Shown here: piece by piece, positions 11,901 through 23,900 of the stretch | How positions within the stretch are numbered: position 1 is the first letter of the stretch | Layout: every line of letters begins with the position of its first letter | NCBI RefSeq assembly: GCF_026151205.1 | Contig: NC_087082.1 | Location: 13,735,365 to 13,799,364, forward strand | Reading direction: 5' to 3' | DNA length: 64,000 nucleotides | DNA from: Bolinopsis microptera | Taxonomy: Eukaryota; Ctenophora; Tentaculata; Lobata; Bolinopsidae | Notes under the pieces: model-generated | What the model was told of the DNA's origin: nothing | What the model saw: the letters and a program-made list of their open reading frames with translations, nothing else | Databases searched by the model: none | Position numbers and translations under genes: made by a program

Positions 11901-14900
11901 TTTAATACTGTCAATTTAAGCAAGTTTGCTAAAATATTTGTTAACGCCTCTCCCTGTTGTACGTACGAATAGACAAATATTCAACAATCATATAGCATTA
12001 CAAAACTGTACAACATCCCCCTGCTGTTGTTGTGAAGGAGCTAGCTAAAGTGCGCCCAGGTGGTGTTTATATTGAGGTACATGTTGCTCTTTTGTTGAGT
12101 AAAGTGTAAGCTAACAAGGTTCACAATAACAGATACTTAGCGTCAGCTCCAGATGCCGAGGACTAGATGTGTAGTGAGGAGCAGGGGCTGTAATTACAAC
12201 TATAATTACCATTTTTAATAGATCTACAGTGCAACTTTTAATTCAGCAACTTATTACAAGGAAATTTGTCTTCCTGCTATGATGTGAGTCAGTTGATCTA
12301 AGTTATGCCGTCTGGAAATGGGTGATTACAAAGCATACCGTGGAATTCGATGTCAGTTTGTTCAATAATAGGGAAAATATCTACTAAACCTTCACTTTCA
12401 GTACTACACATGTAATGGGTATCTTATGTTTCAAGTTATAAACTTAAAGTTATAAGTTGGAATCTTTAAAATTCTATTTTTGTGTTTAATAACAGGTTTA
12501 CGGTAGAGCGTAATATATTAAATGTGTTTAGTTAAATAAATGTTTTATGTGTTTAGTCATAACTCATATTCCAATAAATAATATGAGTTTAACGTTAGTG
12601 TAATTCAAGTAAAGTCAGACAGGGAAATCGGGTTCTGTCTAAGTTTGGTCGGCTAATCTGTCAAAGGACAAGAAGAACGACTTTCACTAAATATTACCTA
12701 GGTTACTAACTAAGTTTACATGGTATGATTTGTTAAGCTATTTGTTAAGCTTCATACCACGTCATATTAAATAAAACTTATAAGTGCTGTTTGACCCTGT
12801 GAAAATTAGCCATAACACTAAACATGGTGATAATCCAGATATTCGGAAATGACCAAGAAATGTTTAAAAAGAGTTGCACTGACTTAGAGGAATCCTGAAA
12901 TTTAAAATAAAACCTACAGATTTGTATCATAAGATGACGGTTTGAGAGTCACATGAATAAACTTAACGTGGCCACTTTTAAAGTCTGATCCTAAGATAAA
13001 GCATGCTTGTATACATATGGTTAAAGGATGCCGCTTCTAAATGACACATACTAAGTCACAGATCACAGATCACAGATCACAGATCACAGATCACAGATCA
13101 CAGATCACAACTACATACCTTTACTGAAGAACTGGACACAGACCACGGTCAGGATGGTGAGCATGATGAGGAAGGAGGAAGTAATGATGATCCCTACACT
13201 GCGCTGTGGACCAACTCTCCGCAGGACGGAGCGGAGTGATAACCACGCTTTTATATTCTGAGAAGAAGCGTATTGTTAGTTATTTATTACGGCGGAGTTT
13301 GTTGTATTATTATTATATTGTCAGCAAATTGTGGGAAGTGGAATCTAGAAAAGCACGCACTGAACATATATCTTTAGGATCTAAGTTCTGTAAATTTAAC
13401 ATGAATTAATGTTTAAAACCTGAATAAAGTACTGTTACCTAATCTGAACTAAGTACTACATCAATCTTAATACTAATTAATTTAAATAAAGTACTACCTG
13501 GATGCTTCGTAATCTGAAATGGGGTAGTCCGTACTGCTTAGCACGCCTCATTGTTGTGAGTGCGTTAAAGAACTTGGCGTACAGGTATCTTTGTACATAC
13601 GTTCGTTCAGCTACCTGTGTAATGAACTTCATTAAAAATGGATGTAACAGATGAAACAAAAAGACTTAACAGACCATTAAAGACCGTCGAGGCCATTGAA
13701 ACAGACTTTAAAATGGACGTAACAACTGGCGCATGGAACAGACTTCGGTGAAATCAATAGTTCAATAATTGCTACTGTATATCGCTACATGACAAATTGC
13801 GGCTGCATCTTCTGCAGGAAAACAAAATAATACTCAATGTTTAAACCGCTCTTTTGCAAAATTCATCAGCAGTTCTATTGATAAACTTTAAAACGTTGAT
13901 ATTTACAAGAAAACATTTTAAGGAAAACAACAAACATTTCAACCACTCATAAAAATACTCACCACGAAGAGGGTAAAGAAGCAGCAGGAGAGGGACATAC
14001 TGAGGACGAACCCTATTATGTGGATTAGCTGGAACTCTATCGGTTCCTCGTACAACTCAATTATAGAGGCTTGTACTGCTTTTATACTGAATCCAGACTG
14101 CACCTGCAATGCAGAGGGGGTCAATGAGGGGTTTTGTGGATGAGAGGGGTCAATGAGGGGTGTATTATGGTCATGTGAGGGGTTGTTTTCAAGTCATGTT
14201 ATCGAAGAAAAATAATTGTTGTCGTTTGAAATGTTCAGTGGATTGCTGATTGGCGGTTACTGATTAATGATGGCTGGTTGTTAGTGATGACCGTTTGTGC
14301 TGGATATCACAACTAAGCTCACTCAGCAACTGTAGATATCTTAATACTAGTAGATATCTTAATACTAGTAGATATCTTAATACTAGCTTCTTTATTATAT
14401 CTCCAACATAACATCATGTGACTGTAATATTGTAATAAAGTTATAAACATGCCAAATCACATGCTCCTTAAGTAAAACAGTGTCTAGTTAAGACTGTCTC
14501 CCACGTGCGTGTTAAACACAGGACGTCAAACTAGACAGTTAGACAAATCTAGAGTTCTGGCTGGAAGCCAAGGTTGAGGTTAAAAGGGGAATGACCAATT
14601 AGTGTTTAATTTCCTGTTATAGAAGTATAATTAGGGAACTTCCTTGTTTTGTAGAGTAATTCCTAATCCACTTACACTTCACGATAAGATTGTCCTGATT
14701 ATGGCTATTTGTGAGGGGTAAAATACAGAAAGTTTTTCTTCATAATTCTATACATATAAAGAGGCAGTAAAACTAGCGAGCTGCGATGAATGGGGACTTG
14801 CAACCCCATGGCAACATAAAATATATCGGCTCTGTTACATCGCTTCCTGTTAATGCAAATAATATGATGTGGGTGAAATATTTCTGAAATATTTCTGAAA

Positions 14901-17900
14901 TCAACAAATCACAACGCCTGAAATATAACAGAACCCTAGCCTAGCCCTAAACGGAAATGAGATCTAGAAGAAACTCTATCTGGGCGTAGTTCATAACAAC
15001 CCACCACAAATTGAATTTGAAATTTGATTAAAATGTCCATTAGAAAACAAAATTAAACATCATTACGTAATTCCTAATATTTTATTATTTAGAGGGTAAA
15101 CTCAATGTGTCGTGTTGATTATTATATTACGTCTAAAAAGATTAGTGCAAGCTCTGCATTTTGACTCTAACTGATGTATCCAGTTCAAGTTAGCACTAAA
15201 TATTTGGACTTTCCCACGTTTTGAGCTCTAAAATATTTCACAGTTATATCGACATGCTCTAATTTATCACAAGAAACTGGCCGTTGTTAAAGCTCGTTCG
15301 GTGGAGTACATCAAGAAAAACGTGAACGGGCATTTAGGCCACGAAAAAATGCCAAGCTGGTTAAGCTAATACAAATATGGAAAAATTTGAAGTAAATTGA
15401 AGACTGCACAAGAACATTAAGTACCCAAGTAAGTTTTAGAATTAGTTAATCTTAATCTTATAGTAGACTAGATTATTTTTCTATATTCTTATTAACTCTC
15501 AGTACATGAGACTAGTTAATGATGATTAAAGAGATGGATATAATTATACAGCTCTACTAGTAGCGGTAGCACGATAAGGAGCAGCGTGGTGGTCTCTCAG
15601 CTTGCGGTAAAACTACTTGTTAGTTGTCAAAACACATTTAAAGATATCCAGACCTAATTTTAACTTTCTATTGCTTTCTTTACAAATTTTCCGTTTTTTC
15701 CGCAGACTTCAGTACGCCTATCAAGTAGCTACTTTACGGGGAATGTTCCGGAATGAAATGTTAAAGTTGAGAAGTTGGGAATATTTTTACTATCAGCAAC
15801 AGATTCATGTACTCTAGTTCGACACGTACTGAGTACTCTAGTTCGACAGAGTCCAACTTTAGGGTTTGTCGAACTACAGTACGTGTCGAACTAGGGTACG
15901 TGTACCTCAGCAACGATAATTTTTAAGTGATTTTGCTAGTGATTTTATCTCATTCAATTACAGATAGGTTAAGACATAAATTAATAAACTCATTAAACTG
16001 GTGACAAATGAGCCACTTAATGAAATTTTATTGGTAAGGTACAGAATTGTAAGCAGACCTTCCATTCTAACTGTGTTAACCTTGCTGGCCTCACAGCAAC
16101 TTCTCTAAAGAAGCTCAGCACTTCCTGGAAGTGCCCGGACTGCTTTATCTTTCCTTACACAAGAAGATTGAAGGAGGAGGAAAAATCCAAAGCGTTAACA
16201 GAATTCTTTAGCAATATTTCTAAGATATCAAAGTGTAATGAGGAACTCAAAGAAAGTACAACAACCATAGAGTTCTTCAACGAGCATATCAAACACCTCA
16301 TACTCAAGGAGGACAGTTGTTTCAAAGAACACTCCAAAAGAACAGAACGATTAGTGACTGGAATTGAAGATATCACTGAAGACATAGCTTCTATCAAGGG
16401 TGTACTTACGAAAGTAAAGGAGAGTGGCTCAGCTCTTGAGACAACCAGCAACTCTCTCAAACAGGAGATTGATGGCCTGAAGGACTCTCTCAAAAATATA
16501 CCTATGACAGAGCAACCTCCGACTAACAGCAGTACTTTCGATCATGTTGACAACCTGATGACCCAGATCAAAGTGCAATTGGAAAAGATCAATGATCATG
16601 TATGTCCCTCAACGTCCACACAGAACTTTGATGAAGGTGAACTACGTTACAATGAATCTATCCTTATGACCCCTAACACTACTTCTCCTCACTTTGCTGC
16701 ATCTCAAATTCCTGAAGGCCCTGCATGTGACCCTTATCTAACTTATCAGGAAGATATAGTGCCTGTTGAGCTTCACAGCAAACTTATAAAGCTGCTGGAG
16801 GACAATAGTGCGGATTTTTCTTCGGTTGGTGGCAGCAGGGATGTTGTCTACTTTGGTGAACATGGATACTGGTACACAGGAGCCTATCATCAGGCAAAGG
16901 AAACTCCACCGGAGATACAAGATCTTTTGGACTGTGTGCGTCCCTCTCTCCCCAATAGGAAGAGCTGGCTGAACTCTTGCCTTGTTACAAGATATACAGG
17001 CAATAGTAGCCATATCCCCCAACACTGCGACAATGAGGTTCTTATTGACCCAGAATCGATAATAGTCACTGTGTCCCTTGGTGAAGAACGCACAATAAAG
17101 TTCACACATAAGTCGACTGAAAAGTCCTTAAAGCTCAAAGATGGAAGTGTATACGTGATGTCCAGAATGTCCCAAGAAATCTGGAATCATGGTATTGAAC
17201 CCCTCGCTAATGAAGAAGATGGCGAGGAATCTGAAGAGAAAACTTCTGTGAGGTACAGCTTTACCTTTAGGCATATTGCGCCTTTCTACAAAAATAGCAC
17301 AGTGTTAATTGGAGACTCAAACACTAAGTACATTAAATTTGGTAAAGATGTTGGAACTCTAGGAAAATGGGTTCCCGGTAAGCGAATGTGGGCTGCTAAA
17401 ATCGACGATATTCCTGCTCCCAAAGACATAGGCCCCTTTCGGAACATTGTTATACATACGGGAATCAATGATATTCGAGATGATTCCAACAGACCATCCA
17501 CTAGAACACTTATTGCTAAGCTTAAGAAGAAATGTTGTGAAATTCAGCAATTTTATCCTAATAGTAAAGTTCATATTAGTTTACTCTTGCCCACCAAATC
17601 ACAGTTTGTTAACTCACGTATAGGGGAGTTAAACAGTTTAATTGTCGACATGGTTTATAATAGGAAAAACATGTTTATTATAGATAACTCTGTACTAGGT
17701 TCTGTTAACGGATGTATGCCCTCTAAGTATGGTAGATTCTCACGTGATGGCACACCATTGGTCAATGATGTTGTTCATCTCGGGAGAGAAGGCCTGAAAA
17801 TATTTTGTATGAACATAAAACGGTGTATTGTACAACGTGGTGGAAGTCAGTCCACGGAAAGATTTAAAGGTGGAAATGGTGACTATAGGAGTGCCCTAAG

Positions 17901-20900
17901 TAGGGGTAGTACGGGTGATATCTTACCGATATGACCTCAATAAACTTCAATATTACAAGAGAGAGATGTCCAGGTTGTGATAGCAATGTACTAAGCCATC
18001 ATAAAATCATAATATGTGAGAGTTGCGATACAATATATCATGCCAAATGTTCTGAACAGAGTTTTAAATTTGATCATGTTAAACAAATGTGGCACTGCAG
18101 TCAGTGTTACGCCTTCAAATCCCAAAGGTACAATCCTTTTAACTCAATTATTTATGACAAATATGATCCCAACACTGTAGAAAGAGACGAGGATATGGAG
18201 ACTATTTCAAACATTCTAAAAGACTGTAGGTATTATAACATGACAAATTTCAACCGGCTGTCAAAAAACATACTTAACCATAACAAGCCGTTTATATCTA
18301 TTGTGTTTAACAACATTGATGGGAACGCATCTAACTTTGACAGCTTTATTACTGATATGAGTCAATATGATGAGAAATTTGCAGTTATTGCGCTAGCTGA
18401 AACAAACATTAATGAGGAAAATAAAGATCTATACAAAATTGATGGTTACAGCAGTGAGTACAACTCTAAAACTGATGGGAAAAAGAAAGGTAGTGGCCTT
18501 GGTATATATATTGACAATCAGTACCAATACAGCCGAATCGAAAAGTTATGTAAATGCTCTGACAATCTTGAAACACTTTTCGTTGAGATCACTAACACAG
18601 AGGTTCCACAGATTGCTGGTGTTGTTTACAGGCCCCCTAGTGGTGATATTCAAGATGCACTTGCTGAGCTTGATGTGTTGATGAAATTTCTACCGTCTAA
18701 TAATGTAGCCTTGACAGGTGACTTCAATGTTGATCTTTTGGCCCAGGGACGAAACATAGCTTAATTTGAACAAACTATCTACAGTAACAATTTAATCCCT
18801 TTGATATCGATTGCCACCCATGCCAAGCCGGGTTGCAATGAAAGCTTAATTGATAATATTTTAGTGAACTCTACTGAGCGTGTGTTAGGATCTGGAATTC
18901 TTGAATCCAAGATTTCCCATCATAACCCCATCTTCTGTTTCATATCGTGTAATATTAAAGAGAGTTCAAATACTGCCAAACTTAAACCTAAGTATGATTA
19001 CTGTGAGTCTAATATAGAAAGTTTCCTTAATGATATTGGAAAGGATATCTGCCAATCGAACTTTACGTATGATGAGGAAGGTTTTGAAAAATTTGTCGAA
19101 ACTGTCCACGAAAAAATCGAACTGAATTTCAAAGTGGACTGTACTGCTGGTTTTCAATCAAAACGCAATAGATTGATGAATCCATGGATCACTTCTGCGT
19201 TAATTAAATCTGTGTTTACTAAAGGCTTTCACTACAAGCGATGGAAGGCTTCGTGTACCAAAATCAACCCATTAGGTGAGGAAACTTTATATCTTAAGTA
19301 TAAGGAGTATCGTTCTATCTTAAACAAAGCTATAAAATCTGCGAAAAAAGCCCACTATGGGAAAAAATTTGAACTTGCTAAAGGAAATATAAAAAAAACC
19401 TGGGAATTGATCAACGAACTCAGGGGTAAATCTAAAAAAGATATAAAAGCATCATTCTTAATTGATGGTAGAATTGTAACTGAACGCCGTGAGATTGCCA
19501 ACGGATTTAACATCTACTTCTCGTCTATTGCTCGTAATCTTAATTCAAAAGTTCAATCTTCTGTACCATCTCGTACGGTAACTGATGGCAATTTCAATAA
19601 AACGAAGTTTAAACAATACCTCAAGGGCAGAGAAAGAATAGTGAACTCTTTTTTTCTCAGCCCCTGTGACGAGGAAGAGATAAGTAAAATTATTGGTAGC
19701 CTTGAAAATGGGAAGGCAAGTGATATCTCTGTTAAAGTCTTGAAAAAGAGTGTAAATTATCTGTCTGGTCATATCTCTAGATTCTTTAATTGGTTCTTGG
19801 ACAATGGGGTCTTTCCAAACAAGCTTAAAACGGGCTCTATTACACCAATTTATAAAAAAGGAGACTCACGATGCCTTGATAACTATCGACCTGTTTCTAC
19901 ATTACCGATATTTGGCAAAATACTTGAAAAAATAATTTATAATAGGTTATATAATTACCTCAGTGCTATGAACGTGATTTATGATCGACAATTTGGTTTT
20001 AGAAAACAACACTCAACATCTCATGCCGTAAACTATTCTGTCAATAAAATACTTAATGAGATTGAACAGAAAAATCATGTAATTGGAATATTTATTGATC
20101 TAAGTAAAGCATTTGACACAATTGAGCACGATAAACTCCTGCATAAACTTGAACACTATGGAGTAAGAGGTATTGCACTAAAAACTCTTGCTAGCTATCT
20201 AACAAACCGTAGCCAAGTAACTTCTTTTCAAACTGAAAAATCGGACAAGTGTTCAGTTGAGTATGGTGTACCCCAGGGGTCAGTGTTAGGACCTCTACTA
20301 TTTCTGATTTATATAAATGATATTGTGAGCTCCTCAAGTTTGGCTGAATTCGTCCTGTTTGCTGATGATACAAATATTTTTGTGATAGGTCGTTCAGCAC
20401 AGGAAGCTTTTGAAAAAGCTAATCATGTAATGAAACAGGTCAGTAACTATATGGAGTCTAACAAGTTACATATAAATGCAGGGAAAAGTTGTTTTATGCA
20501 TTTTCAGCCAGGTTTGTCAAGAGCAACACAGACCTGTGCTAGAACACGGCCCTTTAACAGGAATCTAACGATTTCAATAGATGGCAAAAAGCTAGAAAAA
20601 GTTCAATGTACAAAATTTCTTGGGGTGATAATAGACGAACAGCTATGTTGGGAACCACATCTTAATCATTTATCTTTAAAGCTGAACTCCAGTATTGTAT
20701 CGATTAAGAGAATTTGCAAATTCATTCCCAAATCTGAATATTTGAAACTATACAATGCTCTTTTTATGTCACATCTTAGCTATTGTATAAGTTGCTGGGG
20801 TGGGATCCCTAAACATAAGCTGAATAAAATCTTTGCTATTCAAAAACGATGTATACGACTGCTATTTGGTAACATTCCCAATTTTGATCATAAAGAATAC

Positions 20901-23900
20901 TACTTAACCTGTGCACGTTCAAGAACGTATAACGAACATATGGTCAAGTTCGGAGACAACCTGTACATAAAATCAGTCACTTATTACACTCATTTCACTG
21001 CCACAAATGGTAAGATTAATTATAATTCCTCTGAAAGTCCAAGGGGTACAGGCTCTTCAGATATTATACTCCTAACCTTTCTATAATGATATCTGGGTTC
21101 AAAATTTAAATAACTCAACCTTGGTGGAGACAGTGGCCACCTGAAAATTACAAAAATAAAGGAGCTGTAAATCACTTATGAAAAAAATATTTACTCCAAA
21201 TTTCACAATTTAAAGTTACGTAAGACAGGTGGGTACTCAAAAAGTGCCGGTTGAGCAGGTTTGTCTGCTCAACACAGGTGGAGCAGCTCACTGACTACAT
21301 GAGCTAATATAAGTGACTAGAACTAACCCTCTCATGCTTTTTAATTGCTCCAAAGTCCTAATATTTAATATTATGGGTTATACCAATCATATTTCATAGA
21401 ATAGGATCCTCAGAATCGGCTCAACCGAGGTGGAGACAGCATAACATGCAGTTCAAAATCTGTTATTCTGTAGTTTAGGAGCTGTAGAGTGACTGTGGCA
21501 GTCCATTTGCAATACCAATGATTCTAAATCATCTACCAACTCATATTACAAGGCATCCTTGCTGAAAAGTACACTCAACATAGGTGGAGACTCAAATTTG
21601 GCAAATTTGGGCGTAAATTCGACCTCAGAAGTCAAGGTTCTCCACCACGGTTGAGTGGTTGATGGCTAGTTTGATGAGTTGTATACATGCTAAAGGGTCA
21701 CCCAATGTAATTTCTTCCAGAAATCAACTGCCAAAGCTAAACTCAACCCGGTGGGGCCAGTTTTAATGCATTTTTAATGTTTTGATGTTTAATCAACAAT
21801 TTCTCCACCTTGTTGAGCACCTTTTCACAACTTTGATAGTTTTTTCATTTGCTAGAACACTTTGCTTTAAGACAGAAGAGGTAACAGTTTTATGATCCCC
21901 TACAGTTGCAGTTAACAGAGCAGATTAAAATTAGTGATAAAACCAATGAATTTAGGCATGTTTGACAGGCTTTTTACTGTTTCTTAATGAAAGATCTCCA
22001 CCCTGTTGAGCGTCAATGGAAACAACAAAATTTAACGGGAAGTAGAAAAGGCCGAGACGCAACTTTCTAGCTAACCTAGAACTCTCTAAACCTTTTTCCA
22101 CCCCCGGTTGAGCAGCTTTGAAAAGTGCATTTAATTTCTCCACCTCGGTTGAGCACTTAAATAAAATATTGAAAAAACCATCAGATTGCAAATTTGATGT
22201 AGTTTGTGTTACCAATAACCTTTTCCACCTTAATCAAAAGTTTCTTCAACCAGAGCCAGTCTCCACCTTAAATCTCCACCTTTTAAGGGTTTGTTTAATA
22301 CCACCTGTATCTGCTCAACCGTTCAACCTTTTAATTTTGTTTTTTTACTCAGAGAAAGTCCTCAAAAATGTTTTGTCAGCCATATAATCAGGGAGTTTCA
22401 TTCTGTGTTGAGCTGGCTCCACCACACACTTCTAAAAAAGTAAAAATTTATGTACAGGTTGTCTCCGAACTTGACCATATGGCTAAAAAGAACTACTGTC
22501 TTGAACACACTAAACCGCTATTCACTGAGCAGAAAATTATGAACCTGGAGAATCTGCACATGTACCATACATTTATGGAGCTATTCAAAATTCTTAAATT
22601 TGATGTCCCCCAGTCGATTAAAGATCTTTTCAAGTTCTGTCCTAGAAATGAAAAACTTCGTCTGATTGTCCCATTACTGAGGTTAGATATCTCCCAACAG
22701 AACTTTTTGTACACCTCTACGAAAATATGGAATGATCTCATCCCCTATGTATTCGAAATATGTGATGCTAATGTAGATGGGATAATAATCCCGGGGTCTT
22801 CCAAAAATTCAGACTTATCAGCCTCGTCAGGTATTATTAAATCTAACCTTAAAAAGCACTTGCTATCCCTCCAAAATCGAGGTGACCCTAATATATGGTA
22901 ACTAATCTATATTATATCTCAAATTCTACATCTGGTACGGCTCTGCACACATGATATCTCTCTCTGCTATGAAACATGGCTAACCTTTCAAACTATGATT
23001 TAAAACATAAACCTAAACTAAAACTCAACTGGGCTCTCCTATGTCACCAAACTAGACCAATAAGCAATTTTAGCTTAGATAATTATATTTTTCTATATTT
23101 GTATAATAAGTTTTATATTGACGTAGTGGATGGTTGAGGGGGTTTCAAGCACAGGTCACTCTCAAATCCTAAAGATAAGCAGTGGCCTTCGGCACTTGAA
23201 ACCTCTTCAAACCTCCCCTGATTTATTTATTATTGATATTGTTTGATTGTGCCGTAAAAATAAATATTTGTTTTATTAAAAAAATATTTGTTTTATTAAG
23301 AATTATAGAACATAAATGTAATCAGCAACTAGTTCAGGACTTACTCATTTATTAAATAATGCTATTTAAATGCAATCTTGCATAATGTCATTATTTCTAT
23401 GTCGTAAGTGCAAAGTATGTTACTTTTTTGATTATATGTGTGCACAAATAACTGCAATTTGACTATTTTCATGCAGCAGTGGCCAACAAAATTTTATTAT
23501 TCGCCAACGAGAGTTTTTTGTATTTAAGAACAAAAATCGGTATTAAAGTATTAAAGGTATTTTACAGTTAGATTAGAACTGCGACAACATTATGTGTAAT
23601 TAAACCATGAGCTCTTAAACCAGGTGGTAGAAATTACAAACATAATATTATTATTGATACGACAGAGATAAGGATTATGTATTACAACGTGTTTATTTAC
23701 TTTAGCTTTGGGGCCGTAGCTGAGTGTGTCCCATATCCTAGCACCTTGCCTAGACGTTCCACGGTCCTGGACCTATACAGGCGAGTTTACTCGTCAACCA
23801 AACCAAGAATATACATTTACTACAATAATGTGCCCGTGTCAAGAAAAACAGGTAGAACAGGCGAAAAACACGGTACTTACATCGGCGTTGTGTGCTCTGA

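Larger units (their letters stand above)
8170..13118 (-). other. PHTF intron 16, simple repeats only
   Basis: No exon or element with coding support was found. It holds a TTAG tetranucleotide array (8891-8981), a degenerate ACCCTGGTA/CCCTAGCC minisatellite (9587-9675) and a 7-bp TCACAGA array just inside the donor side (13058-13110). The rest is AT-rich unique-looking sequence. Confidence 0.6.
17931..22901 (+). pseudogene. LINE ORF2: PHD finger, APE-type endonuclease, reverse transcriptase (broken)
   Basis: Starts at the ATG that overlaps the ORF1 stop (ATGA, 17931-17934). Residues 13-59 form a complete C4HC3 PHD finger (C13, C16, C29, C32, H37, C40, C56, C59). The endonuclease follows: NNIDG, ETN catalytic Glu, GVVYRPP, GDFNVDL, SLIDNI, then SHHNPI where SDH is expected, a likely Asp-to-His loss in the catalytic pair. 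An in-frame TAA at 18762-18764 splits the endonuclease, and the same frame resumes at once. The RT follows with STLPIFGKILEK, FGFRKQHST, DLSKAFDTI, GVPQGSVLGPLLF and catalytic FADD. The frame is interrupted after NEHM by the DNA transposon and resumes at 22476 with the C-terminal thumb region, ending at 22901. This copy cannot make a full enzyme. Confidence 0.88.
16042..23300 (+). mobile_element. CR1/L2-like LINE with AlkB-SGNH ORF1, interrupted by a DNA transposon
   Basis: A non-LTR retrotransposon sits antisense to PHTF in its intron 13. The 5' edge is probably a truncation: the open frame begins inside a PHD-finger-like segment (CKQTFHSNCVNLAGL ... SWKCPDCF, about 16048-16140) lacking its first cysteine pair. 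ORF1 and ORF2 follow with an ATGA overlap. After the ORF2 stop at 22901 there is an untranslated tail ending in two copies of an AAATATTTGTTTTATTA-type unit (about 23265-23300), which fits CR1-like 3' repeats. A DNA transposon (20943-22475) interrupts ORF2. Clade assignment rests on domain order and the RT motifs. The exact 5' and 3' ends are estimates. Confidence 0.88.

Noticed and set aside
16155-17574. Minus-strand open frames across the LINE ORF1
   Set aside because: Antisense shadows of a strong coding frame.
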